Source: Methylobacter sp. S3L5C
Lineage (GTDB): Bacteria > Pseudomonadota > Gammaproteobacteria > Methylococcales > Methylomonadaceae
DNA length: 64,000 bases
Assembly: GCF_022788635.1 (NCBI RefSeq)
Contig: NZ_CP076024.1
Location: 1,860,001 to 1,924,000 of the forward strand
Direction: 5' to 3'
The notes below the pieces were generated by a model. That model searched no databases. It was not told the origin of the DNA and saw only the letters and a list, made by a program, of their open reading frames with translations. Below are positions 1 through 8,672 of the stretch, piece by piece. Positions within the stretch are counted from its first letter, which is position 1; the number at the start of each line of letters is the position of its first letter. A program made the position numbers and the translations under genes.

Positions 1-785
1 AACGTAGTGATATCGCCGAAGGGGCTAAATGACCCACCGGCATTGGAGGCGACCACGACATTGATGCAAGATAAGGTAACAAAGCGTGGATTATCCTTGC
101 CCATAGCCAAAATAACCGAACCCATCAATAATGCGGTAGTGAGATTATTGCAGCCAGCTGAAATAAAGAACGACTGGAAGCCGGTAATCCAGAATAATTG
201 CCGATAAGTAAAATTCTTGCTTAACAACCAGATCCGCAGGCTATCGAATACCCCTCGATCTTCCATGGCATTCAGGTAAGTCATTGACACCATAATGAAC
301 AAAAACAGCTCTGCATAACTTTCCAGCGAAATGCGAAATGCCACGCCTGCCTGTTCGCTCATCCCATCACTGGCATAAACAGCAGCAATAAATATCCAGA
401 TCAGACTTGCTGCAAACACCATCGGTTTTGATTTTTTTAACTCGGTCACTTCCTCTGTCATAGCCAGAATATAGGCCACAGCAAAGACAATCAAGGCAAG
501 ATAACCTGCCCAATGCTGAGTCAAGTCAATGGATTTCGCAGGACTAACAATTTCCGTAAGCTCCGTTGCCCATGACAGGGAAGGTAAAAACAGAACTAAA
601 AAAATGGCGCTGTATTTTAGGTGAAGTACTGGCTGTACTGTCTTAATGACTGAAGAAATCGTCAGCAATGGTTGTGTCTGGTCTTTAGTTTTAGCCAAGG
701 TTAAGTGTGCATTGTTCGCTAACAATGTGTCACTTAATAAAATCAAGGTCCGGATAAAATGAGATAAAAACACGACAAGGTTCAT
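1..785 (-). CDS. nhaD: NhaD-type Na+/H+ antiporter, 3' end beyond window
   Basis: The leftward reading frame is open from an ATG at 785 to the window edge, so the C-terminal part is missing. Hydrophobic segments are frequent. The visible part ends in the stretches NNLTTALLMG and NAGGSFSPFGDITT, which resemble the conserved helices of the NhaD (ion transporter superfamily) sodium/proton antiporters. About 50 poorly conserved residues precede a signal-like segment (AIFLVLFLPSLSWA), so translation could begin later than the ATG I chose. NhaD antiporters expel Na+ at the inner membrane in exchange for protons. It faces away from the nitrate genes and is probably unrelated to them. Confidence 0.8.
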   Translation of the reverse strand, partial: MNLVVFLSHFIRTLILLSDTLLANNAHLTLAKTKDQTQPLLTISSVIKTVQPVLHLKYSAIFLVLFLPSLSWATELTEIVSPAKSIDLTQHWAGYLALIVFAVAYILAMTEEVTELKKSKPMVFAASLIWIFIAAVYASDGMSEQAGVAFRISLESYAELFLFIMVSMTYLNAMEDRGVFDSLRIWLLSKNFTYRQLFWITGFQSFFISAGCNNLTTALLMGSVILAMGKDNPRFVTLSCINVVVASNAGGSFSPFGDITT

Positions 786-1061
786 TTGCGACTCTTAAAA
801 ATGTACAAGGTTAGTAAGAAGAAAATGGTTTCATACTAATTTAATGTGAATATTGTATTAGATATGGCTTGACGATGCTTAATAAATAAGGGATTAAGTG
901 AACTATTGTTCATGGCCGTGATGTTGTGGTTATCTGAAAGTCGAGATTCGTCTTGCTGGTTTGTTAGATAATAGCGCATTCATAAAGTTTTTGAGGTTTT
1001 CCAAAAGTCGATTTTACTATGCCATTTTTTTTGATAAAACCAACAGTCCGTTACTTTCCTG
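786..1061. other. Non-coding, AT-rich spacer upstream of nhaD
   Basis: The stretch lies between the start of the nhaD-like gene and the terminator of the kinase operon. I see no coding potential and no RNA gene. It should contain the nhaD promoter, but I cannot single out convincing -35/-10 boxes. Confidence 0.5.
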
Positions 1062-1105
1062 CAAAAAAACTATAAAAACAGGTTATCCGTTTTCAAGTTA
1101 ACCTG
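1062..1105 (-). terminator. Intrinsic terminator of narK-kinase operon
   Basis: Read on the minus strand, a perfect 7-bp stem CAGGTTA/TAACCTG (1105-1099 with 1085-1079, 13-nt loop) is followed by a T-rich run (TTTTTATAGTTTTTTT). It lies 41 bp downstream of the kinase stop codon, which fits the end of the leftward operon. Confidence 0.7.
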
Positions 1106-1145
1106 AAATTTGGCATCCTGTTTAGTTGGTTTGAAGTAATTTTAT

Positions 1146-2879
1146 TTATGCTTGAACAAGCAAATACAGTAAAACCAGATTGGTTAATAATAGTATTACT
1201 GACAGGCATTTCCAAAATAACAAAGGATTTCGCTCTATCAATGGACTAAAGTTTTTGGTGTCTAGAAATCTTGGATTAGGTGTAGAGAGATCGTACAAGA
1301 ATTCCGATAAATTATCGTAACGAGTATCCGGATTTATTGACGTGCCTTTTTTTAATGCGCCATCAATCCATATTGGAACCATAGCATTTTTATGAAAACT
1401 AGGTACATATTGAAGCTTCGCAAGATTAATGGCGTTAGGTTTTTCGGGCATATCCTGACCAAAAGGGAGTGCACCGTTAATCATTTCATAGCTAATAACG
1501 GCTAGTGAAAACAAGTCGGATTTGGTAGTTCCCCGCTGCCCCAATTGATATTCCGGGGCGCTATAGTTTAAGGTGCCAAGGATATTCTCCTCACTGTCAT
1601 AATCGACCTGCGCTATTTCGGCTATTCCGGCAATTTTAACCGAGCCAAAATCGATGATTTTAACGATTCCCTGTTGATCAAGCATGATGTTTTCAGGCTT
1701 TAAATCCTGATGTAACATTTCCATGCGATGAAAAGCCCGGAGCCCTTTGGCGATTTGTTCTACTATTTTTCTGACCTCCCGGATATAAGGCTTAGGGTTG
1801 GCGACTAACCATTGTCTCAGGGTTTGGCCTTCGATAAATTCGGTAACATAATAAATACAGCTTTTTTGCCGGTCCGTAGTCAGCACTTTAAGGACATTTT
1901 CGTGATGAATACGTTTTCCTGCCCACTCTTCATGCAGAAAATGTTCTATGTAAAAGGTATCATCGTCAAAAAGTATTGACGGCGTTTTCAGGATGACGTG
2001 GCGCTTGTTTTTGGTATCAAATGCCCGATAGATTTGTGTGCGCTTGCTGGCGTGCAGTTCTGCCTTGATAAGGTAGTCATCAATGATCATGCCCGGTTCC
2101 AGGGGCGGAGGGAAAGGCAGGTTGGCATGGCGGCGAATAATTTCGTCTTCTTTGGCTTCCGGCAAGCTATCAATTCTGATCAATTGACAGGTCAGATTAT
2201 CATCGCTTTTATGGATGATTGCCTGCTGCACGATGCCATTGGCAGCTTTGGTTAAATCAGCACTTTCCTGAAGCAGTTGTCTGATAGTTTTCTCATCGAT
2301 AAAATCGTGTATCCCGTCCGTTGTCATTAAAAATAGATCGTTTTTTTCAAGGGGTAGCGATTTATAATCAACTTCCAGTCTGGGTTCAATACCCATGGCG
2401 CGGTTCAGATAGTTTTTGTCCTTGGAAACCCAAATGCGGTGATCACGGGTTATCTGCTCAAGCATGCCTTTGCGCAAACGATAAATTCTGGAATCACCAA
2501 TATGGAAAATATGCGCAGTAGTTGATTTTACAATCAGGATACTGAGTGTACTAACCATGCCTTTACTGGAATCATAGCGGCTATGTCCCTGGCTATATAA
2601 CCAGGAATTGGTTGCCGAGAGTATTTTTTGTCCGGCCTGTTTGACCGACCATGAATCGGGGGTGCTGTAGTAATCGCTCAAGAAACTGACCACACAACAA
2701 TGGCTGGCTGCTTTGCCGGCATCACTACCGCTCATGCCATCGGCAATGGCGGCAGTAATACCTTTATAGACAAGCTGCGAATCTTGCGGTACCAATGAGC
2801 CAAAAAAATCTTCATTCTCCGTTTTAATGCCTTTGTCACTGGCATAGCCAATACTCACTTTGAGTTCAGGTGCAGTCAT
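1146..2879 (-). CDS. Membrane-anchored PP2C phosphatase / Ser-Thr kinase fusion
   Basis: This 577-residue protein joins two opposing signalling enzymes. Residues about 1-235 form a PP2C-type phosphatase with metal-binding motifs IADGMSGSDAG, HIGDSR, TTDGIHD and SDDNLT. Residues about 260-535 form a Hanks-type kinase with catalytic loop HQDLKPEN, metal loop DFGS, and the activation-segment motif YSAPE. A hydrophobic C-terminus (LSVILLLTNLVLLYLLV) would anchor it in the inner membrane. The start chosen is the ATG at 2879; a TTG at 2906 is in frame but gives no better ribosome site. It follows narK by about 50 bp and is probably cotranscribed. A kinase gene beside the nitrate transporter is also known in Pseudomonas (PA1782 next to nasA), so a role in controlling nitrate uptake or assimilation is likely but unproven. 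Confidence 0.85.
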   Translation of the reverse strand: MTAPELKVSIGYASDKGIKTENEDFFGSLVPQDSQLVYKGITAAIADGMSGSDAGKAASHCCVVSFLSDYYSTPDSWSVKQAGQKILSATNSWLYSQGHSRYDSSKGMVSTLSILIVKSTTAHIFHIGDSRIYRLRKGMLEQITRDHRIWVSKDKNYLNRAMGIEPRLEVDYKSLPLEKNDLFLMTTDGIHDFIDEKTIRQLLQESADLTKAANGIVQQAIIHKSDDNLTCQLIRIDSLPEAKEDEIIRRHANLPFPPPLEPGMIIDDYLIKAELHASKRTQIYRAFDTKNKRHVILKTPSILFDDDTFYIEHFLHEEWAGKRIHHENVLKVLTTDRQKSCIYYVTEFIEGQTLRQWLVANPKPYIREVRKIVEQIAKGLRAFHRMEMLHQDLKPENIMLDQQGIVKIIDFGSVKIAGIAEIAQVDYDSEENILGTLNYSAPEYQLGQRGTTKSDLFSLAVISYEMINGALPFGQDMPEKPNAINLAKLQYVPSFHKNAMVPIWIDGALKKGTSINPDTRYDNLSEFLYDLSTPNPRFLDTKNFSPLIERNPLLFWKCLSVILLLTNLVLLYLLVQA

Positions 2880-2929
2880 GTTTAAGTCAATATCAGTCGC
2901 TAACAAGCATAAAGGGTTAATGAGGGGAT

Positions 2930-4408
2930 TTAACTCAACTCAATCATTTCAACGGTACCATCATCTTGAATTTCAGCCATGTGGCCTTGGGGTTCATCAA
3001 TAAATTGCACGGCAATCAATATGCTTAAAGCAACTCCTGCTATGATCATAAAAAATACTGAGGATGAAACAAACAACAGTAAAGTTAAAAATAATACGCC
3101 ACCGACATTGCCATAAGCACCGACCATACCGGCAATCTGACCGGTCATGCGGCGTTTAATCAACGGTACGATTGCATAGACAGCTCCGCAGCCGCCCGAT
3201 ACAAAACAGGAGCATGACATGGTGACCAATACTGCCGAAATAAGTGACCATTCAGACGTGATCATTGACATGCCTAAATAGCCGATTGACAAGCCCAATA
3301 TGCAAATGCTTAAAGAAACTTTACGGCCAAATTTATCGCTGATCCAGCCGCCAGCGGGACGTGCGATCAGGTTGATAAAGGCAAAGCTGCCACCAAGCAA
3401 GCCCGCTTGTACCATGGTGATGCCCTGAGATATATGGAAAGTTTCAAAGAAAAATAGCGGCAACATCGATACTACGGCTAACTCGGAGCCAAAGGTCATA
3501 AAATAGGCTAAATCCAAAATGGCGACCTGTTTAAATTTATAACGATGAATTTCAGCCGTTGGTTGTTTTAAATTCTCTTTATTAACATGGAGTATTTTAT
3601 AAACATTGTATAGAAACAAGGTCCAGATAGTGATGTAAATGCCAACAGCAGTAGGCCTTGAAACCAGGTTGACATCGGTTGTTGATGATAATTTCCAGGT
3701 TAACAGGGTTAATGCCAGGTATAAAGGTATGGTCATGAAGATATAAAAGTACAAATCGCCGGTACTGGTTACTTCCATCGCACCACTTTTTTTCGGTTTA
3801 AAATAAGTCGAACCTTTAGGGGTATCAGAAACATTGAAAAAATAAATGACGGAATAGACTAAAGCCACTATACCCGTGGAGGCAATCGCATAGCGCCAGC
3901 CTTCATCGCCGCCGTACATCAAGCTTAAAACGGGCAATGCTCCGGCAGCAGCAGCAGAGCCAAAATTCCCCCAGCCGCCATAAATACCTTCGGCAATACC
4001 TACTTGTTTGGCAGGAAACCATTCACCAACCATGCGAATACCAATCACGAAGCCTGCTCCCACAAAGCCCAATAAAAAACGGGCAAGCGCCAGTTGTTCA
4101 AAATTTGCGGCAATAGCGAACATTAAACAAGGAATGCTACTGGCAGCCAATAGCGTCGAATAAGTTCGTCTGGGGCCAAATTTATCGACTAACATACCGA
4201 TGATAATGCGTGCCGGAATGGTGAGTGCAACATTTAATATCAGTATGGTTTTTATTTCAGCGCTGTTCATGCCCAGGGTTTTGGCAATAACCAGCATTAA
4301 AGGCGCATGGTTGAACCATACAACAAAGCTGATGAAAAAGGCTATCCAGCTCATATGCAGGATTTTTATTTTTCCCGAGAAGGAAAACAGGTTCATTTTT
4401 TCTGATGA
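2930..4408 (-). CDS. narK: Nitrate/nitrite transporter, NNP family MFS
   Basis: The product is a 12-helix major facilitator of the nitrate/nitrite porter family. It shows both glycine-rich NNP signatures, YGGWGNFGSAAAAG and AYGNVGGVLF, and the helix-2 arginine in GIRMVGEWFP. It would import nitrate for assimilation. An ATG at 4441 extends the frame, but the sigma-54 promoter at 4449-4464 would start transcription near 4438, inside that extension. I therefore prefer the ATG at 4408 (MSSEKMN..., 492 residues), preceded by TGAGATTAAAA. The gene is divergent from nirB and shares its control region, and the phosphatase/kinase gene follows it. Confidence 0.9.
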   Translation of the reverse strand, partial: SSEKMNLFSFSGKIKILHMSWIAFFISFVVWFNHAPLMLVIAKTLGMNSAEIKTILILNVALTIPARIIIGMLVDKFGPRRTYSTLLAASSIPCLMFAIAANFEQLALARFLLGFVGAGFVIGIRMVGEWFPAKQVGIAEGIYGGWGNFGSAAAAGALPVLSLMYGGDEGWRYAIASTGIVALVYSVIYFFNVSDTPKGSTYFKPKKSGAMEVTSTGDLYFYIFMTIPLYLALTLLTWKLSSTTDVNLVSRPTAVGIYITIWTLFLYNVYKILHVNKENLKQPTAEIHRYKFKQVAILDLAYFMTFGSELAVVSMLPLFFFETFHISQGITMVQAGLLGGSFAFINLIARPAGGWISDKFGRKVSLSICILGLSIGYLGMSMITSEWSLISAVLVTMSCSCFVSGGCGAVYAIVPLIKRRMTGQIAGMVGAYGNVGGVLFLTLLLFVSSSVFFMIIAGVALSILIAVQFIDEPQGHMAEIQDDGTVEMIELS

Positions 4409-4448
4409 CATTTTTAATCTCATGATTGAGGGCGATGTCATAATCTAA

Positions 4449-4464
4449 AGCATGTTATGTGCCA
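4449..4464 (-). promoter_or_regulatory. Candidate sigma-54 promoter of narK
   Basis: On the minus strand the sequence reads TGGCACATAACATGCT. The -24 GG (4463-4462) and -12 GC (4451-4450) are separated by exactly 10 nt, as sigma-54 requires, and the -24 box TGGCAC matches consensus. The -12 box is ATGCT rather than TTGCT. Transcription would begin near 4438, leaving a leader of about 30 nt before the preferred narK ATG. Confidence 0.62.
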
Positions 4465-4543
4465 TAAATAAAAAATGCAATAAAAGCGTTAGTTTAACAA
4501 TAACCTATAAAATCCGGATTAAGCTTGATTTAACCATTAAAGC

Positions 4544-4660
4544 GCACCAAAACACTACAGATGCACCAAAAATAAAGCAGTAAGACGTTCTGATCAGGAC
4601 CAAACTGTCTCTATGCACTGTTATGATACTATTTATGCACTAAATAAGCTTTTGCGCACC
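4544..4660. promoter_or_regulatory. Five GCAC(C/T) half-sites between narK and nirB
   Basis: GCACC or GCACT occurs at 4544, 4563, 4615, 4637 and 4656, all on the plus strand, with spacings of 19, 52, 22 and 19 bp. These match one arm of the NtrC-type operator (GCACC...GGTGCA) and lie 75-200 bp from each of the two divergent sigma-54-like promoters, the normal distance for an enhancer. The sites are direct repeats and not the usual inverted pairs, so NtrC binding is uncertain. Confidence 0.35.
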
Positions 4661-4734
4661 ATTTTGAATCTTATGAACTCCTGTATTTCTGTTATCACCT
4701 ACTTGGACTATTAAAGATAATGGTTTTTAACTTG

Positions 4735-4750
4735 TGGCATGTCGTTTGCT
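4735..4750 (+). promoter_or_regulatory. Candidate sigma-54 promoter of nirB operon
   Basis: The sequence TGGCATGTCGTTTGCT carries the -24 GG (4736-4737) and -12 GC (4748-4749) with exact 10-nt spacing, and the -12 box TTGCT is perfect. Transcription would start near 4761, giving a leader of about 35 nt before the nirB ATG. This leader is too short for an ANTAR-type attenuator. Confidence 0.68.
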
Positions 4751-4794
4751 AGATAACTATAGAAATAGCAATAACGTAGTCATTGAGGTTATAC

Positions 4795-7332
4795 ATGAGC
4801 ACAAAACAAACATTGGTCGTCATTGGTAATGGCATGGTTGGCCAGAACTTCTTGGCCAATCTGGTCGAAAGTCCCGCTAAAGACGACTATGAAATCGTTA
4901 CTTTTTGTGAAGAACCCAGACCCGCTTATGATCGGGTCCATCTGTCGGCATTTTTTTCCGGCAAAACTGCCGAAGATTTGTCTCTGGTAGAGCCCGGCTT
5001 TTTTGAAAAACACGGTATTACCATTCATATGGGCGATAAGGTAGTTAAAATTTGTCGTGAATCCAAAACCGTAGTTTCTCAAAAAGGTATCACTATTCGT
5101 TATGACAAACTGGTGTTGGCGACGGGCTCTTTCCCTTTTGTACCCCCAGTACCTGGGCATGACAGACCACAGTGTCTGGTTTATCGGACTATTGAAGATC
5201 TTGAAGCTATGGCGGCAGCAGCCAAAAACGGCAAAGTAGGTGTTGTTGTTGGTGGTGGCTTATTAGGGTTGGAAGCTGCCAATGCCTTAAAAGATCTGGG
5301 CTTGCAAGTGCATGTCGTAGAGTTTGCGCCGCGCTTGATGGCCGTTCAACTGGATGAGGCCGGTGGTGCCATGTTGCGGCGCAAGATCGAAAATTTGGGC
5401 GTAACGGTGCATACCGGCAAAAATACCAGTCTTATTACCGATGGCGAGCAGTGCGTGAATAAAATGTGCTTTGCCGATGGTGAAGAGCTGGAAACGGATA
5501 TCGTGTTGTTCTCGGCAGGCATACGTCCACGTGATGATATTGCCCGTGATTGTGCTCTGGAAGTCGGGCCGCGCGGTGGTATAGTCATTAATAATCAATG
5601 CCTTACCTCAGATTCTGATATTTATGCCATTGGTGAATGTGCACTCTGGAATGGCATGATTTATGGCTTGGTCGCTCCGGGTTATGCCATGGCGCGCACC
5701 GTTGTCGCTGATCTGGCAGGTAATGCAGCCAGCTTTACCGGCGCGGATATGAGTACAAAATTAAAGTTGATGGGGGTTGATGTTGCAAGTATCGGTGATG
5801 CCCATGCGAAAACACAGGGCGCCCTGGTTTATACCTACCAAAACGGTGATCGCGAAGTGTATAAGCGCCTCGTTGTTAGTCAGGATAAAAAACAGTTATT
5901 GGGGGCAGTATTGGTCGGCGATGCTTCCGGTTACGGCACCTTGTTACAGTATTGCCTGAATGGTATTGAACTTCCGGAAAATCCGGATGCGCTGATTTTA
6001 CCGGCTCGTTCTGATGAATCGGTTGGCTTGGGTCCGGATGCTTTACCCATGTCCGCTCAAATTTGTTCTTGTTACGATGTCACTAAAGGTGCCATTTGTC
6101 AGGTGATTGAAGCGGGCTGTACCACTATCGGTGAGTTAAAAACAGAGACCAAGGCCGCAACCGGCTGTGGCGGCTGTGCGGCGTTATTAAAATCAGTCAT
6201 GAACTCAGAGTTGGCAAAGCAGGGTTTTGCAGTGAACACGGATATTTGTGAACATTTTGCTTATACCCGCCAGGAGATTTTTACTCTTATCAGCGTTGAA
6301 GAGATCAAAACTTTTGATGCCTTACTGGAAAAGCATGGTAAAGGTCGGGGTTGCGAGATTTGCAAACCGCTTGTCGGTTCTATTTTGTCCTCTCACTGGA
6401 ATGACTTTATATTAAAAATAGAACACATGGCCTTACAGGATACCAACGATGCCTTTTTAGCCAATATACAGAAAGATGGAACTTACTCGGTGATACCGCG
6501 AATTACCGGCGGTGAAATTACCCCCGATATGTTGATTGTTCTGGGTGAGGTTGGTAAAAAATATAAACTTTATACCAAGCTTACCGGTGGTCAGCGGGTG
6601 GCTTTACTGGGGGCGCCGGTTGACCAATTACCGGCTATCTGGAAAGAATTGATTGATGCCGGCTTTGAATCCGGTCATGCCTACGGAAAGTCCTTGCGCA
6701 CGGTTAAATCTTGTGTCGGCAGTAGTTGGTGTCGTTATGGCGTGGATGATAGTGTCGGTTTGGCCATAGAGCTAGAAAACCGCTATAAAGGCTTAAGATC
6801 ACCGCATAAAATTAAATTTGCAGTGTCGGGTTGTACGCGGGAATGTGCAGAAGCACAGAGTAAAGATATCGGTATTATAGCGACAGAGAGTGGCTGGAAT
6901 TTGTATGTCTGTGGTAACGGTGGCATGAAACCACGGCATGCAGATTTGTTTGCCACCAGCCTGGATAAAGAAACCCTGATTAAATATATCGACCGTTTGT
7001 TGAGTTTTTATGTCCGCACTGCCGACCGCTTGCAACGTACTTCGGTTTGGATGGAAAACATGGAGGGTGGGCTGGATTATTTAAAGTCTGTCGTGATTAA
7101 TGACAAACTCGGCTTGTGTGAGCAGTTAGAACAACAAATGCAGTTTGTTATTGATACCTATCAATGTGAATGGAAAGCCACGATTGCTGATGAATTAAAA
7201 TTAAAACGTTTTCATCACTTTGTTAATAGTGATCAGACGGATGATAATGTTGTTTTTATTGAGGAACGAGGACAAATTCGTCCGGCTGATGCAGATGAGC
7301 GAAAACATTTTAAACTCGTGGAGGTCGCGTAA
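4795..7332 (+). CDS. nirB: Assimilatory nitrite reductase [NAD(P)H], large subunit
   Basis: The 845-residue protein reduces nitrite to ammonium in the cytoplasm with NAD(P)H. The N-terminal part is an FAD/NAD(P) pyridine-nucleotide oxidoreductase (VVIGNGMVGQN, VGVVVGGGLLGLEAA). A BFD-like [2Fe-2S] module follows at about 424-460 (CSCYD...ATGCGGC). The sulfite/nitrite-reductase half contributes the siroheme-4Fe4S cysteines in SCVGSSWC and GCTREC at about 639-682. A TTG at 4783 is in frame, but GAGG at 4785-4788 sits correctly before the ATG at 4795, so I take that start. The stop codon overlaps the nirD start by one base. Nitrate reductase, which would feed this enzyme, is not in the window. 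Confidence 0.94.
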   Translation: MSTKQTLVVIGNGMVGQNFLANLVESPAKDDYEIVTFCEEPRPAYDRVHLSAFFSGKTAEDLSLVEPGFFEKHGITIHMGDKVVKICRESKTVVSQKGITIRYDKLVLATGSFPFVPPVPGHDRPQCLVYRTIEDLEAMAAAAKNGKVGVVVGGGLLGLEAANALKDLGLQVHVVEFAPRLMAVQLDEAGGAMLRRKIENLGVTVHTGKNTSLITDGEQCVNKMCFADGEELETDIVLFSAGIRPRDDIARDCALEVGPRGGIVINNQCLTSDSDIYAIGECALWNGMIYGLVAPGYAMARTVVADLAGNAASFTGADMSTKLKLMGVDVASIGDAHAKTQGALVYTYQNGDREVYKRLVVSQDKKQLLGAVLVGDASGYGTLLQYCLNGIELPENPDALILPARSDESVGLGPDALPMSAQICSCYDVTKGAICQVIEAGCTTIGELKTETKAATGCGGCAALLKSVMNSELAKQGFAVNTDICEHFAYTRQEIFTLISVEEIKTFDALLEKHGKGRGCEICKPLVGSILSSHWNDFILKIEHMALQDTNDAFLANIQKDGTYSVIPRITGGEITPDMLIVLGEVGKKYKLYTKLTGGQRVALLGAPVDQLPAIWKELIDAGFESGHAYGKSLRTVKSCVGSSWCRYGVDDSVGLAIELENRYKGLRSPHKIKFAVSGCTRECAEAQSKDIGIIATESGWNLYVCGNGGMKPRHADLFATSLDKETLIKYIDRLLSFYVRTADRLQRTSVWMENMEGGLDYLKSVVINDKLGLCEQLEQQMQFVIDTYQCEWKATIADELKLKRFHHFVNSDQTDDNVVFIEERGQIRPADADERKHFKLVEVA

Positions 7333-7679
7333 TGGTTGGGTGGCAAGACGTTTGCAGTATTGATGATTTACAGCCTGATTCCGGTGTTTGCGCTTTGGTT
7401 GACGGTCAACAGGTGGCGCTGTTTTATATGCCCAAAGAGTCTGCCGTTTATGCCATTAACAATTACGACCCTTTTGGTAAGGCCAATGTCTTGTCACGGG
7501 GATTGATTGGCGATATTAACGGCCAACCAGTAGTCGCCTCGCCTTTATATAAACAACATTTCAATCTGCAAACGGGTATCTGTCTTGAAGATGAAACGGT
7601 AACCATACCGGCCTATGCGGTGCGCATGGAAAACGGTAGCGTTCAAATCAGCATGACGGAGTCGCCTGATGAATTATAA
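7332..7679 (+). CDS. nirD: Nitrite reductase small subunit NirD
   Basis: The 115-residue protein has the Rieske-like fold of NirD subunits, seen in NYDPFGKANVLSRGL and the SPLYKQHFNL strand. The CxH and CxxH cluster ligands of true Rieske proteins are absent, as in other NirD proteins. It is the accessory subunit of cytoplasmic NADH nitrite reductase. Its ATG shares a base with the nirB stop (TAATG) and its end overlaps the next gene by 11 bp, so the three genes are translationally coupled. Confidence 0.92.
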   Translation: MVGWQDVCSIDDLQPDSGVCALVDGQQVALFYMPKESAVYAINNYDPFGKANVLSRGLIGDINGQPVVASPLYKQHFNLQTGICLEDETVTIPAYAVRMENGSVQISMTESPDEL

Positions 7680-8586
7680 CTATTATATTGCTGATGTTTT
7701 TACCAGCCAGGTTTTCAATGGTGCCCAGATTGCCGTTTTTCCCAATGCGGATGGTCTGAGTAATGAACAGATGCAATTGCTTGCCAAAGAATTAAATTTA
7801 ACTGAAACAGTATTTGTTTTTCATCCCGGCAGTGAAGGTACTACCCGAAAGATGCGTATTTTTTCACCACTGGTTGAAATAGATTTTGCCGGCCATCCTA
7901 TTATAGCTACCGCTTATGTATTGGGTTGTTGTGGCGATATTAAATTGACTGAAGCGATTACGCCGGTGGTATTTGAACAGAACGTCGGACCGATTGATGT
8001 CAATATTTCGGCAAACCAGGGCAAGCCGTTTTTTGTTCAGTTTAGCCGTAAGGTTTCATCAATCGTTGACCGCTTTGCGCCTACGGATGAAGAGTTGGCT
8101 GCTTTCTTGTCCATTCAGCAGTCGGAACTTGATCATAAAAAATACTCACCTCGTTTGGTATCTTGTGGCGTACCTTATTTGATAGTGCCGGTCTGGAGTT
8201 ATGAATCGGTTAGAAAAGCCAAATTTAATTACGCGGCGTGGAGTCAATCCATCGCGCCACAAACAGCAGCACAAGAAATTTTATTGTTTGCACCCAAAAC
8301 ACCTTTCATGGATTCGGATTTTAATGCCCGACTACTCGGTCCCCGTATAGGTATTCACGAAGATCCGCCGATAGGTAGTGCAATGCCGGCGTTTGCTTCT
8401 TATCTGTGTTCCTTTGAGCATACCCGAAAAGGCACTCATACTTTTACTGTTGATAGAGGCGATGCAAAGGCAAGGCGTAGCGTATTAAACCTGGAAATGG
8501 ATCATAAAGGTCAGGAGCAGTTGGCATTACGAGTAGGTGGTGAAGCTGTCATGTTTGCTAAGGGGACTGTTTTTTTACCGGCTTGA
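7669..8586 (+). CDS. PhzF family epimerase/isomerase-like protein
   Basis: The 305-residue protein belongs to the PhzF/diaminopimelate-epimerase fold family. It has the N-terminal GAQIAVFP region, the presumed catalytic glutamate in LNLTETVFVF (about residue 46), and the second-half motif GIHEDPPIGSAMPA. The family includes phenazine-pathway isomerases and many enzymes of unknown substrate. It overlaps nirD by 11 bp and so belongs to the nirBD operon, which suggests a role linked to nitrogen assimilation, but the sequence does not reveal the substrate. No other phenazine genes are nearby. Confidence 0.85.
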   Translation: MNYNYYIADVFTSQVFNGAQIAVFPNADGLSNEQMQLLAKELNLTETVFVFHPGSEGTTRKMRIFSPLVEIDFAGHPIIATAYVLGCCGDIKLTEAITPVVFEQNVGPIDVNISANQGKPFFVQFSRKVSSIVDRFAPTDEELAAFLSIQQSELDHKKYSPRLVSCGVPYLIVPVWSYESVRKAKFNYAAWSQSIAPQTAAQEILLFAPKTPFMDSDFNARLLGPRIGIHEDPPIGSAMPAFASYLCSFEHTRKGTHTFTVDRGDAKARRSVLNLEMDHKGQEQLALRVGGEAVMFAKGTVFLPA

Positions 8587-8600
8587 TTTATAACAGAAAA

Positions 8601-8631
8601 ACGGTAGGCGAAGGTAATAGTCGCTTACCGT
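8601..8631 (+). terminator. Stable hairpin after phzF-like gene
   Basis: An 11-bp stem (ACGGTAGGCGA with TCGCTTACCGT, one G-T pair, 9-nt loop) lies between the PhzF and NasT-like genes. It lacks a T run (GTTTAAACC follows), so it may attenuate or protect the mRNA and not fully terminate. Confidence 0.4.
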
Positions 8632-8672
8632 GTTTAAACCGATTACCTTACACTGACGCAATATTATGAATT

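Noticed and set aside
7-207. Small plus-strand frame at the window start
   Set aside because: It is antisense to the conserved NhaD-like coding sequence that occupies the opposite strand.
4408-4441. Eleven-residue N-terminal extension of the nitrate transporter
   Set aside because: The predicted sigma-54 start near 4438 leaves no leader for the ATG at 4441, and the ATG at 4408 has better upstream sequence.
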